From Leptodactylus fallax (Eukaryota > Chordata > Amphibia > Anura > Leptodactylidae): a stretch of DNA of 64,000 bases. Where the stretch lies: NCBI GenBank assembly GCA_947044405.1, contig CAMRHE010000197.1, positions 1,426,001 to 1,490,000 on the forward strand, given 5' to 3'. A program made the translations under genes and the position numbers. The notes under the pieces were generated by a model. It did no database searches and had not been told where the DNA came from. It saw only the letters and a program-made list of their open reading frames with translations. How positions within the stretch are numbered: the stretch's first letter is position 1; the number at the start of each line of letters is the position of its first letter. This document shows positions 1 to 13,129 of this stretch, piece after piece.

Positions 1-2
1 CC

Positions 3-215
3 TCAGGTAGTGTACCTGTCCCACAGTCACAACAGGTGCACAGGATTAGGGGGACATTTTCCTGCAGGTCTTCCAATGTGGTGTATCTCATAATGTGTGT
101 GCAATGTCTCACCACAGGCCTCTATGTGGGGGAAACAGGGCAGAGACTTAGTCAGCGCATGAACTCACACAGATCCACCATTAAAAACAGCAGAACAGAT
201 CTCCCACTCTATTGA
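3..215 (+). pseudogene. GIY-YIG endonuclease fragment of a Penelope-like element
   Basis: An open frame enters from the window edge and ends at a TGA at 213-215. It reads VVYLIMC, a paired cysteine (CVQC), then LYVGETGQ and RMNSHRSTI. This is the GIY-YIG nuclease module that PLEs carry after their reverse transcriptase, where it is thought to nick target DNA for priming. The frame stops soon after the module, where related proteins continue toward a tryptophan-rich end, so it is a decayed 3' part of the gene. A non-coding tail with a PLE-type terminal repeat follows, which fits a 3' end of the element. The reverse transcriptase would lie upstream, outside the window. Family call is from motif recognition. 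Confidence 0.75.
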
Positions 216-387
216 AGATGATCCCTCCGACACGCCCCACAAGTTTCCAGATTGTTTATTTTTTGACCTATTGTAAATAACTTCTCTACTTATATTGCAT
301 TTTGTTTTTTTAAGGATTCTAAGATCCTTTGAAGGTCCATGTCTTTAGGGTATAAAAAATCTGTGAATTTTCAGTTTCTTATACAAC

Positions 388-520
388 ACCATGTCTGATG
401 AAGGGAGCTAGTACTCCTGAAAGCTTACCATCAAATATACTCAGTTAGCTTCTAAAAGGTATCGCCTAATTACTTAACTCTTCCACTACTTTCAATGGCT
501 AACACGGTACAACATTATAC
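388..520 (+). repeat. PLE terminal segment, copy A, with hammerhead-like core
   Basis: Contains CTGATGA (395-401), a short GGGAG/CTCC hairpin and GAAA (419-422), followed by a tail ending in an AACATTATAC-like string. The same segment recurs twice near 1004-1242, once per orientation. The core resembles the conserved half of a hammerhead ribozyme, known from PLEs, but no convincing stem I and cleavage site could be paired, so activity is unproven. Confidence 0.6.
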
Positions 521-1003
521 TACATGAAAATGATAGACAGCATAGAGATGCCTTGATTGTGCAGTCCATTGTTCACTGATCTAACACCTTTAAAAGTCTT
601 GAAAATTGTAAAGAAAAAAATGGTTACTATTTTTCACGGACATGAAAAACTGACCACTTATGGATAAAACACATTCTACACTTGGACATTTGCAGACACA
701 AAACTTGGAAAGCCAAATTACCGTTTTCATCTACAAAACGGGCATGGACATGTGAATGAGGCCTCAGATTACAATTTCATATGCCTGTTTTCAAGAGGGT
801 AATGCGTATTCATAAATTTGGAGCATCTTAATTTTTACAGAATTAGAAAATGTTGCTAAATTGTTGCCCAAATTATTCTGGATTCTGAAATCTGTCAAAC
901 TTGGCATATAAGATTTTAAAATAATTCCCCCAACTGAAGTTTAAATTAAAAGAAATAATGAACATCAAGTAATTGTGAGGACAAGATGCTAAATCAATAT
1001 GAA
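521..1003. other. unassigned AT-rich stretch
   Basis: Nothing recognisable; it ends in the left copy of a 13-bp target duplication at 991-1003. Confidence 0.5.
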
Positions 1004-1242
1004 GTATAATGTTGTACCGTGTTAGCCATTGAAAGTAGTGGAAGAGTGAAGAAATCAGACGATACCTTTTAGAGGCTAACTGAGTATATTTATAAGTAAG
1101 CTTTCAGGAGTACTCGCTCCCTTCATCAGACATGGTGATGCTCACACCATGTCTGATGAAGGGAGCGAGTACTCCTGAAAGCTTACTTATAAATATACTC
1201 AGTTAGCCTCTAAAAGGTATCGCCTGATTTCTTCACTCTTCC
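1004..1242. mobile_element. palindromic PLE-type insertion with 13-bp TSD
   Basis: Flanked by AAATCAATATGAA at 991-1003 and 1243-1255. Inside, a 36-base left segment is followed by two inverted 98-bp arms (1040-1137 and 1145-1242) around a 7-base centre; I found one mismatch. Each arm is a copy of the PLE terminal segment at 388-520, including CTGATGA (1153-1159) and GAAA (1177-1180) on the plus strand. Inverted terminal copies and TSDs of this length are known for Penelope-like elements. There is no coding sequence. Confidence 0.8.
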
Positions 1243-1537
1243 AAATCAATATGAACACATACTCATTATAATTAGAGCCAAATTTACTATTATGGAACGA
1301 AGGCATGTGCCTTGGTGAAAAAAGTTGCTTATAGAGTTCATCCATAATAAAAAAAAAAATATTTTTTTTTTGCCAGAAACAGCTTGTCATATGTTTATGA
1401 GCTATTACATTAATCTTATTGAAACATACAGTACACCTGTGCATCCTATTGTATTGGTTTTAAAGTATTAAGTTACCTTACTTTGGCTTTAAGAAGACAA
1501 TAGTTAATGCAATAAATTAGGATCAGTTAGGATATAC

Positions 1538-1745
1538 AGAGTCGAGTCACATTATTACTGTATAACCACCAGCTAATATCCAGAGCAGCAGCCAGATGGG
1601 CTGGAATCAATCAATAAGATGCTGGTAGGTTGTATAAGGTATCTGGGAAGAAAACGATAAAGATGCTTGGGTTCAAATCTGGGGAATTAGGTGGCCAAGG
1701 AAGTGCTTTGAAGTCTTTAACGTGCAAAACAGAGATGGACAGCAT
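1538..1745 (-). pseudogene. mariner/Tc1-like transposase fragment
   Basis: On the minus strand this reads LPWPPNSPDLNP, the block next to the last catalytic acidic residue of Tc1/mariner transposases, then runs into non-coding sequence with a terminal-repeat look (CACATTATTACTG). The domain is truncated on both sides and the acidic residue itself is lost. It resembles, but is not the same as, the fragment near 58.3 kb. Confidence 0.5.
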
Positions 1746-1908
1746 TCCATCCAACAATAGTTATTTGAGCTTGCTTATTTAATGAGTAGTTTCAACATTC
1801 CATCTATAATATCGGTGAAAGCTGCATAGTACTGTACAGAAATTGTAATAATACAGTTGAATTCAGGCATGGAAATCTTTGTCATGCTTTTCCAACCACT
1901 GTCAGACC

Positions 1909-3880
1909 GTCGATCAGTTCCTGTGCCTATTTGAGGCTGAACTGCCCTCCTATGTCAGAGACACCACAGATGTTCTACTTAAAGGGGTATTCCCATGAAC
2001 ATAAAAATTTTTAAATTTGTAGATAATTAAAAGTTAAACATTTTTACAAATATAAGTAATTTAATATTTTGCAGAGTTTTAAAGATTTTCTCTAAATATC
2101 TTGTGGTCACAAGTCTTGATTGGTTGCCAGTGGATACAACCATGTATGCAGGACCTTTCTAAGGTCAGAAAATCAGCCAAGATTTCCTTATTGTGGCCGG
2201 GATATCTTCTGATACATGTAGTGTCCCTGCCTGATAACCCAGTTACAATAAGAAAATCATGGCTGGGTTCCTGACAAGACCCAGACCAAAGAAACTTTCT
2301 GCATTCGTGGTGGTATCCATTAGCAACCGATCAAGACAACAGATGTCACTACTAAGATGGTTAGAGAAAATCTTTAAAACTCTGCAGAATTTGTAACTAC
2401 TTATATTTGCAAAAATGTTTAACTTTTAATTATCTACAAATATAGAGATGATTATGTTCATGGGAATACCCCTTTAAGCTGGAGGGCATTGTCTGTGAAC
2501 CAAACACCTATTTGGTGAGCCTCGATGTCAGGTGGTGTGGAGCTGTGGAGACATTTCTCACACGAGAGGCATGCAATGCATTCATAGTAGCCTTCACGTT
2601 TGTTTTGGAACATAATTTTTTTCTGTTTGATCAGAAATTCTTCCACTAGCTCAGGTGGGTGTCCATGGGAAGTCCCTGTGTGCCCACCTACACTAACCTT
2701 TACCTGGGCTGGTGGGAGAAAAATGTGGTGTTCTCTGAATATCTGGAGCCACGAATGGCAGCTGCAGTGATCTGGTTGAGATATATTGATGACATCCTCT
2801 TCCTCTGGCAGGACAATAAAGAGAGGTTTAAGGAGTTGGTCGACGTTTTGAATCAAAATGACCATGGTCTGCTATTCACTATTGATATACAGGAAAAATC
2901 AATTTCCTTTTTAGATTCAAGCATCACCAAACAGGCCAATGATCACCTGCAAACTACTATCTTTCACAAAAAAACATCAACCCACAACCTTCTAAAATGG
3001 GATAGCTGGCATTTGCCATCCATGCACAGGGGCATTCCGAAAGTCCAGTATCTTAGAGCCCGTCAGAACTGCTGCCTGGCCACGGACTTCAAGATAGGGG
3101 TAGATGACTTGAGATCCAGATTCCAAGAGAGAGGGTACCCAGACAGCATTCTTAGGGAAAACTATCATGACTCCAGGATATGGGAGCGCCAGTCTCTGCT
3201 CATCCCGAAGGCCCCGGAGCAGTCCAATGTGACTCACATTATCGGCACTTATAACAGTGCACATAGGCAAATCCATCAAATACTCCAGACTCACTGGGGT
3301 ATTTTGGGGACAGATCCAGATTTGGGTCATTTGGTTAGAGACGTACCTTCAATTACTTTCAGACGAGGATCAAATTTACGTGATCGCCTGGTACACAGTC
3401 ATTTGACCCCCTGTAAATATGATCCACCTTGATTGGGGTCTACCCATCTGGTGGAGACCTACAGCTGGGGTTCGTGCCATGCTTGTGATTGGATTGATGC
3501 CAGCAAACCATATCTCAACTGCAAGACTGGGTTTCAATACTCAATATGAACTAAGGCCAAGTGCCGTACAAAAGGGGTTGTGTACCTCTTGACATGTACT
3601 TGTGGCATGCAGTATGTTGGTAAGACCATCCGAGAATTTCAGCGTATAATCTTGAATATGTTGCTGATATTAATAGAGGTGACGACACACCAGTAGACAC
3701 CCATGTTCATCTACAAAATGGTTGTGACGCCACCAATATCAAATTTCAAACATTGGAGGTGGTAGCTCCACTCATTAGAGGTTGGATTTTGTTAAAAAAA
3801 AAAAAGTACTGCAACATGAGTCCTGATGGATCTCTATTTTTCATGCGATCTGACGATTTGGACTAAATGACCAGCTATCA
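1909..3880 (+). pseudogene. Penelope-like element reverse transcriptase plus GIY-YIG, broken
   Basis: Pieces of one PLE polyprotein in order: LPSYVRDTTD near 1942, then after a MITE insertion a block ending VSLDV, MGSPCVPTYTNLYLGWW (about 2665-2715), the catalytic YIDD at 2782-2793, an open frame to 3432, and a GIY-YIG module (VVYLLTCTCG, QYVGKTIREF) near 3575-3640. RT plus GIY-YIG is the diagnostic PLE order. The longest open piece, 2659-3432, gives 257 residues. Several frameshifts and stops and the MITE at 1983-2473 make it a dead copy. It uses a different GIY-YIG subtype from the fragment at the window start, so at least two PLE lineages are present. Confidence 0.85.
1983..2473. mobile_element. 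TTAA-flanked MITE (T2/Kolobok-like)
   Basis: TTAA at 1979-1982 and 2474-2477 bounds inverted ends AAGGGGTATTCCCATGAAC and its complement. It interrupts the PLE reverse transcriptase. A partial second copy lies at 31912-32228. TTAA duplications with AAAGG-type ends match the Xenopus T2 MITEs of the Kolobok superfamily. Confidence 0.75.
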
Positions 3881-4053
3881 TTTAACTCTTCTATAGATGA
3901 CAGCAATCATCTTATAGATCTTTTGTTGCAGTACCAGCTAAAACACACACTTTTTTTATCGCATGACCACACTACATTTACATTCAATGTGGTTCTAACG
4001 GGGTCACACTTTGTGCCAGATAGATGATGGCAACATCTTTCATCGAGCTTATA

Positions 4054-5665
<1,612 letters not shown>

Positions 5666-6055
5666 TATAGGACCTAGTACATATATCGGGACATTGCAAA
5701 AGCACAGATTGGGGGGTGCTTATATGACAAATATACCCACTGCTGTTGGATATAGGTTCCTAGAGATCTATGGCATTGCATAGCTCTGGGTTCATTATCG
5801 TCTATAGATTCAGATGACGAGTGTATCCACTGTTGTGGGAAATGGGTCCCCGACTTTCACTTATGTCTCTGTAGATTGCGGACGAGACACTCTGCACCTA
5901 GCTTGATTTATGTTATTTAAGTTTTCTTGTGTGACCCCTTGGACATTTCATGTCATGGTTTTAGCCTTATCACTTCCCCACCTTATATGCTTTATGACAT
6001 TGTTATGACATCTATTAGAATATCTATGTGGACATTGGAATTGTTAATTCAGAAG
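5666..6055 (+). other. probable PLE 3' flank resumed after Tc1
   Basis: Low-complexity-free sequence without open frames; it continues the sequence left of the Tc1 insertion (3881-4053) and ends at the TTAA of the next MITE. Confidence 0.35.
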
Positions 6056-6059
6056 TTAA

Positions 6060-6190
6060 AGAGGTTGTCTGGGCTTTTTTAAAAAAAAATATGCTGGGGG
6101 AGTTGAAAAAAATAATAAAAAAATCATACTTACCTGTCTTCAGAGCTCCGGTGTCCTCCCAGCACCGTCCGGTACTTCTATTCCAGCATC
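6060..6190. mobile_element. T2-like MITE, left part only
   Basis: TTAA at 6056-6059 is followed by AGAGGTTGTCTGGGC and by the internal module CACTTACCTGT...GCTCCGGTGTCCTCCCAGCA-like sequence that recurs at 20.9, 34.3, 37.2 and 38.2 kb. No matching right end was found. Confidence 0.6.
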
Positions 6191-6289
6191 TTCTCATGGG
6201 TCTAAACGTATAATCTATGGGTAATATAATATCAAGTGAGGCTGGTGGCCATAAAGTGGTGTTTTTTGTGAGAGGTTGCAGTCAGTCCG

Positions 6290-6530
6290 TTGTACCGCAT
6301 TTTTTGTACCGTCGGGTTCCCGTCTGTTGTAGTGCATGCAGGGCTTTACTCCGCATTTTTCGGGCAGAAACCAGGCGGAAACCTGGCGGACCCCATTATA
6401 GTCTATGGGGTCTGCGGCTTTCCATGGGTAACTGCTTTTTTAAGTGGATTAGGTTTCTGTCCGGGGGGATCCCCAAGCGGACCACCAAACCGAAACCCAA
6501 ATGCAGGTGTGAGCCTAGTGTCACATGCAC
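6290..6530. mobile_element. MITE related to the one at 34012-34232
   Basis: Shares, in inverse orientation, the phrases CCCATTATAGTCTATGGGG, GGGGATCCCCAAGCGGACC and GCAGGTGTGAGCCTAG with the MITE at 34 kb. Ends are poorly defined. Confidence 0.5.
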
Positions 6531-7021
6531 ACTCGATTCACCACGAGTTTTGGTTTTATCTACTTAGTTTTTAGGGATTCATAAAATAAATGTTAAGTTT
6601 TAGTTGTTCATTTTTTTGTTCCTTTCACTATGATTCAAGAACAACCAACCATCCAACATATTTATATTTATTTTTCTGGGCAAAGAGAATTTCATGAAAA
6701 AATTCCCCCAGACCATAACCTATAGATGTTGTTCATCTGACATGTCAATATCCATCTGTTCAATGAAGCAGAAAATGTGAGTTATCGGAGAAGGCAACCC
6801 TTTGTAAATCAGTGGTGGTCTAATTCCAATACTGCTATGCAAATTGAAGTCTTTTTTCCAATGCACCTTTATTTGCATAGGTGCAGTGGCCATCTTTCAA
6901 CAATACCAGGAGCTGCATGTTCTGGGAAACAGCTAACCTGCAGGGGTCCTATCAGTCTAAGAGATCAGTGGGGGTCTAAAATCCAGGACTCCGCTGATCA
7001 GCAGTTTGAAAGGACCTTTCG

Positions 7022-7640
7022 AGTATAATGCTCCACAGAGCCCCCACAGTATAATGCTCCACAGTGGCACCACACATTATGATGCTCCACAGTGGCCCAC
7101 ACAGTATAATATGCTCCACAATGGCCCCACACAGTATAATGCTCCACTTTGGCCCCGCATAGTATAATAAGTTCTACAATGGTCCCCACTAAGTATAATA
7201 TGCTCTGGAAGCCTTGAGTCATTTCAGACAAACTCCATGAAATTAGTTTTGTTGAATATTTATGAGGTTCGGCCCTCCGGATCATTTTGGTGCTATTATT
7301 ATACACTGGGATCCCCTCAGACCCCAGAGTATAATAGGTAGAAAACCAGGGGAGATGCCTCACCTATCCTGGGCATCCTCGCTCTGTCCGAGTTTCTCCA
7401 GCATCTTCTTTGGTCCTCTCCTGCTTGCAACTGACGTCACATGGCCTAGGGGTCACCGCTGGGACCTGAGATTGGACATCAGTGGTCACATGGGGCACAC
7501 TGACGTCATTACATGACCGCTGAGGCACAATCACAGGCCCAAGAGTGTGACATCAGTCGCAGGCCGGAAGAGCCCAGAAGAGCACGCTGGAGACTGTCAG
7601 AAGCCCAGGAGAGGCAAGTGTTTGTTATTTTTACTCACCT
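7022..7640. repeat. degenerate minisatellite plus GC-rich hAT module
   Basis: 7022-7205 holds about six degenerate ~30-bp units (AGTATAATGCTCCACAGTGG). A hairpin around 7293-7336 follows, then a CpG- and CACGTG-like rich module with ACGTCA motifs. The same order, array then hairpin then module, recurs near 13.4, 17.1, 38.9 and 49.7 kb inside non-autonomous hAT elements; here no bounding termini were identified. Confidence 0.55.
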
Positions 7641-9187
7641 CCCCTTTTACTACAGCAGCATGTGAATAGTTCACAAACTGCACTGTTTCAAGTTACTGCC
7701 ATCTTAGGACCGAAAGTCAATAATCATCGTTTTTTGCAACCTTTTTCCCATAACATCAATTTATATACCCAACAAACTAGCCTATAACAAGTCACTTAAT
7801 TCATGGGTCACATGCTGTTGATGTCGAAAGTAGGACTTGGTCATAATAAAGTGACTTGACTGTGAATTTGGGATCAGTTAGGAAATTCTTCTAAAAAAAA
7901 AAATATTAGCTGATTTTGACATATCCTTTTAAGCTCTGCTTTCTAGCTTCCAAACTTTATTTTGTATACTTTATTTGACTGTACACCTAACTACCCAGAA
8001 CATGGAAACAGTGCCACATCCTCATTCCGAGAAAAACATGCTCTGGTCGTATGATTCATACAAAAACCTGTTGAAGTCAGCTCTTCCTTAAAAGGAATAC
8101 TAAACACAGAAAATACACAGAGGAACAAACTGAGGAACAGACCCATCCATCAGCTCACTGTGTGGTGATGGACAGGTCTGGTCACATGACTCTCCATCAG
8201 TCATCATTACTAGACCCATGCACTGCCAGAGGAGAGGCAGTGCTTCACTGTATGAGACAGCAGAATTGAAGTTCAAATAATATTACACTTATAAGGTGGG
8301 GTTGCAACATTTCTAACCAAATGAAACTGAAAAAGGGATGAAGAAATAAATGCAAGAACAAACAATCCCAAAATACTCATTGCAGGCTCTACAGGCTAGC
8401 ATTCCTTCTTTGGTTCTCCCTCTCCTGTAGGCATTTCCATACAAGTCTGCCTTGGTTAGCTCTATGGAAATCTTCTCTGCTGCCTTCCTTGCTGTTTTGT
8501 TACTTGCTTTTCGCCTACCTTGCTGTTTTCGGCATCAAATGCCAACTGCCATACTTGACATACCTACAGGGACGCTGCCTTCTCCACGATTGCAGGCTTG
8601 ACCAGCGCCCCCTGGTGAGCTGGTGGCTTCATCTCCGCCTTCCTCTGAGTTAAGGGCTGCTGATGTGACAACCTCCAGGCCAAGAAGGAAATTTACCCTA
8701 CTACTCTACTTACAAAGTTTGTATGCTGTGAATGTCTTAGAAGTGGTGGACAGCTGGACTCTCTTGCTTCCGCCACTCCTGGGGATGAACCTTCTAAAGG
8801 CCCTCTTTCCCCTGCTTGCTTCAACAATGTTGATGCAGGGAACATGAATCAGTAATCCACGTCATTTAACCGATGGTGGCACTGTTGGCAATGGGGATGG
8901 ATTTTCTGAGTATGCCACAAACATGCAGGGGCGCAATTTCTTGTTGTATACACAGTCCCTGAGTCCTCCTCAGGCTTCTCAGACTGCACTTCGTATATAT
9001 GGACCACTGCGAGTTGGGCCATGATATATGGGATGAGCCCCTATTTCCACCTTAACTTCAAATCCCCTCAGGTAGACTGATTGCTCTCCAGTACATGGCT
9101 ACTGATGTGGAGCAGCAACTCCCTCAACTTGTGTTTGGCTGGCACAGCCTGGGGACTGGGATCATTGGGCCACCAAGTCATACATCC
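7641..9187. other. unassigned sequence
   Basis: No gene or clear repeat. A 74-residue open frame at 8623-8847 has no recognised motif. The right end may belong to the gypsy remnant that follows. Confidence 0.4.
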
Positions 9188-9396
9188 CTTGTGCCGATGC
9201 TTTCCAATTGAGTTCATCTTGCATATGTAATGAAGTCAGCATAGCTCCTCAATCACCGCTCATTTAAAGCAGGCCTCCTGATCTGCTGAACTACAGGGAA
9301 GTTTGAAATGTTTCTATAGGTCCTTAGCTGCCAACTCAGTTGTCTGGTGCTTAGTGGAGATCACTACCACAAACTTAGTAAAGTAGTCAATGATGG
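9188..9396 (-). pseudogene. gypsy-type integrase core fragment
   Basis: Minus strand reads IIDYFTKFVVVISTKHQTTE, then LAAKDL, a stop, KHFKLP, SADQEACFK, a stop, and IEELC. This matches the integrase catalytic core of Ty3/gypsy retrotransposons around its first two aspartates (D in DYFTKF; D in SADQ). Three in-frame stops are present. A T2-like MITE at 9401-9728 lies just upstream in the reading direction, and the sequence at 9733 and beyond may continue the same gene. Too short to place in a subfamily. Confidence 0.65.
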
Positions 9397-9400
9397 TTAA

Positions 9401-9728
9401 AGAGGTTGTCCAGGATAGACTTTTTTTTTTTTAATTTTAGTTCAGGGAAGGTGAAAAAACCCCCCTAAAAAACATACTCCCTTGTCCCACAGCGGCCTAA
9501 GAAAGTAACCTGGGACATCACAGGTAGTGATGTCTTGAGCCCTTTGCTGATTGGCCTCAGCGGTCATGTGTGGAGGGGGCTTTCGCCTGAAGAAAACACT
9601 TGAGCAGCAGGACCATACCATGCTGGGAGACACTGGAGCACAGGGGACAAGTGAGTATGTTTTTTTTTACATTTTTTTCCCCCTTCCCCATCCTAATATA
9701 GCAAAAATGTTTATCTTGGACAACCCCT
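9401..9728. mobile_element. T2-like TTAA MITE
   Basis: TTAA at 9397-9400 and 9729-9732 flanks AGAGGTTGTCCAGGA on the left and GGACAACCCCT on the right. The 328-bp body has poly-T near one end and the shared internal module. It splits a gypsy integrase remnant. Confidence 0.8.
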
Positions 9729-9732
9729 TTAA

Positions 9733-10789
9733 GACATACTGTATTTGTAACCTTGCAGCAAATCCCCAATGAAAGGTAATCCTTCGAGATCAGCTTTAAT
9801 GGGCTGTGTTCGGTACCACCAGCATTTTCTGTTCCTGCCCTCTCCCCAGACCACAACTCCAACAATCCCATAGACTTCACCACTACTACATCCTTCCTCA
9901 ATATCTGTTTAAGTCCAGCAGCTGTGTTGCTCCCAACTATGTCACCAAGGAGAAATGTTAATTAAACACTGAATAAGTCAAGGTAGTGACTTAGGATCTG
10001 GAGCAAGAAGCTCCACCCCAGCTATCCTGGCTTGGATCACCGGACTTTTTCCCACCTCACCCATGGCCTTGGAGAGGCATGAGGCTGGCTAGAGATTCAA
10101 ATTGGAGGTAGGCTTATGCAAAGTCCTCAGAGATGGGGCAAGAGGTTCAAGCTCTTGCCCAGGAGGCAGGTACGAGTAGCAGTTCCAACAACAGAAACAA
10201 AGCCATTTCTAGCAAGGGGTTGACGATGGTTGCCTGAGGAAAAGTGGCAATCTTGAGGGGTGCCAAAGGTGTATATTATTCCCAGCTACCTTCAGATGAT
10301 TAATTTGTTGGCACTAGCACTATATTCTTTATGAGGGAGAGGGAGACTGTCCTTGCATAGTTTAGACAGCTGAAGATGGGGAACCTGTTATTGAACTGTT
10401 GGCTTAATGTCTCAGCTTGTTCATTTGTTCTACCATGTTTCAAAAGACATTACTAAAACTTTTTATGTAGCTATCCAGCCCTCTTCACTTGTATCACAAG
10501 CACAGGATCCAAGAAACTCTAAAACTTAACCTTTAATATAAATCACAATAATAAATATTTTAGACAGTCAGAGAATATCACCAGTTCAAGTGCACAAAAC
10601 AAACCGTGCTCTAGATAAAAAAAGGGAACGGTCTTACCCGGACCTAGTGAGAGACGTTGGGGACTCAACGGGACTTACAGATGAAGGGCTGGTGTGATTA
10701 TACCCTATCTCTCACCTATGTCCCACAATGACTCCTGTCCTAACAAGGACAGTCCCAAAACTCTCCCTGTATCTCCCTATCAAATTAAA
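9733..10789. other. unassigned; possible gypsy remnant at left
   Basis: The first ~100 bases may encode further integrase residues on the minus strand. The rest shows nothing I could name. Confidence 0.35.
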
Positions 10790-10860
10790 TCTATTTCCCA
10801 ACGCATTTCATGTCCCAACCAGATGGAGGGGCAATCCTCAGGGGATTTCAAAATATAAGC
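10790..10860 (-). repeat. possible PLE tail with decayed hammerhead-like core
   Basis: The minus strand reads CTGAGGA, a spacer, then TGAAATGCGTTGGG, resembling the CTGANGA...GAAA pattern seen in PLE tails elsewhere in this window. No partner copy was found. Confidence 0.35.
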
Positions 10861-10969
10861 CCAGTGGGGAGTATAAGCCCTTCAAGCTACTCAACCGTGT
10901 AGTATTATAGCTTGATAGTTGTAGGGCTGTGCAGATGGATGCTCCACCCTGAGTGCAGGGGAGCATATG

Positions 10970-11890
10970 TGTCAGCAGTGGTCCTGTAAGTGGTACCGGT
11001 ACGTCCAAGCAGAACTCAACAGCTGCACGAAATTGTGCAGCTACAGAAACCGGGAGCCGGCTGTAACTTCAGCCGGAGCTCCCAGAGAGAAGACAGGGAA
11101 GGTTTAATACCTTCCCTGCCATCCCGATCATGTGTATACAGCGTTCAATGAGCGCCGCCATGTTGCGCCTCCCCTCTGACACGGCGGTCACGTGATCCGC
11201 CGGGATCAGAGTCTGTTAGAGCTGCTGGGACCTACAGGACCCAGATCATCTCTATAGTAACGGGCAGGAGGCTGTATTCCTCCTGCAACTGGGGCTAAAT
11301 GTACCAGCCCCAGTTACAGGGGAAATCTGCCTCCTCTACAAAAAAACAGTGCTCAGATGTCCCCAAAGGTCTATTATGACCTTATGGAGACACAATGAAA
11401 AAAAAAAAAATAAATAAAAAAAAATGAATAAAAAGTGAATAAAATAATTAAAAAAATAAATAAAATAATACGCCAATAAAACCCCGTTATTAAAGGCTAT
11501 AGCCCCACCCCCAATGACACCATACAAAATAAAAATGACCGTAACGGAGAGTAAAAACTATTTTAAAAAGATTTTTAGTAGCACTTTGTGTTATTAAATT
11601 AAAAAAAAAATGAAAAGTGAAAAACAGACACGTTTTCCCTCCTCTTTTGTTTATGTTTTCCCGGTTATAAAAAAAAAATCAAAACGCATGCAAAAATAAA
11701 AATAACATAAAAATAAAGCCCTTATGTGTCACCGAAAAAAGACACAGAAATTAGTTGAATAACGCATATGATAAAAATGTTACAGCCCCCAAAACCGCAC
11801 ATACAAAAAACCCCAAAATATGCCTGGTCTGGAAGGGGGGTAAAGCATCTGGTATGGAAATTGTTAAGGATCCATTGATGCTCGGTTAAA
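10970..11890. repeat. unclassified interspersed repeat with AT-rich right half
   Basis: The left half is GC-rich with hairpins (GGAAGGT...ACCTTCC near 11097-11115; ACTGGGGCT...AGCCCCAGT near 11287-11316). The right half is A-rich and ends in phrases common in frog repeats. A similar GC-rich then AT-rich layout occurs at 52030-53250. No coding sequence is visible. Confidence 0.4.
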
Positions 11891-13012
11891 AGGTTGATGT
11901 ACATCCAATTTATATTAAAATTGACAATATCTGTCTTGATGAAAATATCAACATGTTTCTATAGTGAGTTTGTGTTGACTCAGAAGAATGGTATTAAGAT
12001 TTTCAGATTATTCAGTTTATCAGAATGAAACCCATTTAGGTTTGTTCATAAATGATAACAAGCATAACTTTTTCATTATTGAAACATATACTACCACCAA
12101 TGACTTCATGTGTTTGAGTGAAGTGAAATTGCTATTTTTATTGTAACAAAAGATGCCAGAAACATCACCTCAGCATCTGTAGGGATTGTGAAAACAGCTG
12201 AAAATAATTTGGATATGGAAACAATGACATTTCTCTAAACATCGGCAACTGCCAGGTCTTTCCCAGGAATGGGAAAGTATAGTGTTATTCAGTAGATCAA
12301 GAAGTTCATTGTAGGAAGCTGCAGAGTAGCAAAGAACCAGTTACTCAGATTATCTGATCCTGGAGATAGAAAGGGTTATATGTTTACTGTCTGGATTCAG
12401 TTAGGAAAGTGTCCGTTAAAAAAAAAAAAAAAAAAAAAATGGACACCTACAATAACGGACAGTAACTGATGCCTATGTGTCCGTTTTTTTTAACGGATCA
12501 GTTAAAATATATGAAAATTGTACAGAAAACCATCCGTATGTGTCTGTTTTTGTCTGTTAATTTTCAGTCCGTTTTTTTTGTTTATTTGGTTGCTGTAACA
12601 CCAAATGACGACAGAGAGAATATAAAAGCAAGATGAAGAGTTGACAATTCAGTCTAGAGCCTACTTTGGGGAGGACAGTATTGTTTCTGTGTTTCAGTTC
12701 TACTTGTGCTGCTGCTGTCATTTTTGAAAATGATTCCTCCATATTTTCTTTTTGACCTAGAGATGATCAGGCTGAGGATGAAGTGGAGAAGGATTGCCAG
12801 GCAGAGACAACGGAGAAGGCGACGCTTTTGGCTTCCTCCTATTACATCCGCCCGCATGACAAGGGAAGTCTATTCCAGTCTGTATGGAGAACTGTGCCTG
12901 CATCCGGAGAAGTTCTATGACTACCTGCGTATGAGTATTCCCACCTTTGATAAACTTCTTCGACGGCTGTCAACCAGACTCTAAAGGCAGGAAACCCACT
13001 TGCGGAGTACAG

Positions 13013-13013
<1 letters not shown>

Positions 13014-13044
<31 letters not shown>
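13014..13044. repeat. TA dinucleotide microsatellite
   Basis: About 15 TA units inside the Harbinger gene, followed by a pyrimidine-rich stretch ending TTTCAAGG. This could be an expanded intron remnant, but flanking codons are missing. Confidence 0.85.
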
Positions 13045-13047
<3 letters not shown>

Positions 13048-13129
13048 CATTTATGTTTTTCTTTTTTTATTTCAAGGTATCTGGCAACAGGCGAGAGCTT
13101 CTCCTCCATGCACTTCCAGTTCCTGTGGG

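Noticed and set aside
2458..2865. 135-residue minus-strand open frame
   Set aside because: Antisense of the PLE reverse transcriptase block; no motif of its own.
13045..13080. Spliceosomal intron at the TA repeat in the Harbinger gene
   Set aside because: A TTTCAAG acceptor-like site is present, but the flanking codons expected on either side are missing, so a deletion with microsatellite growth is as likely.
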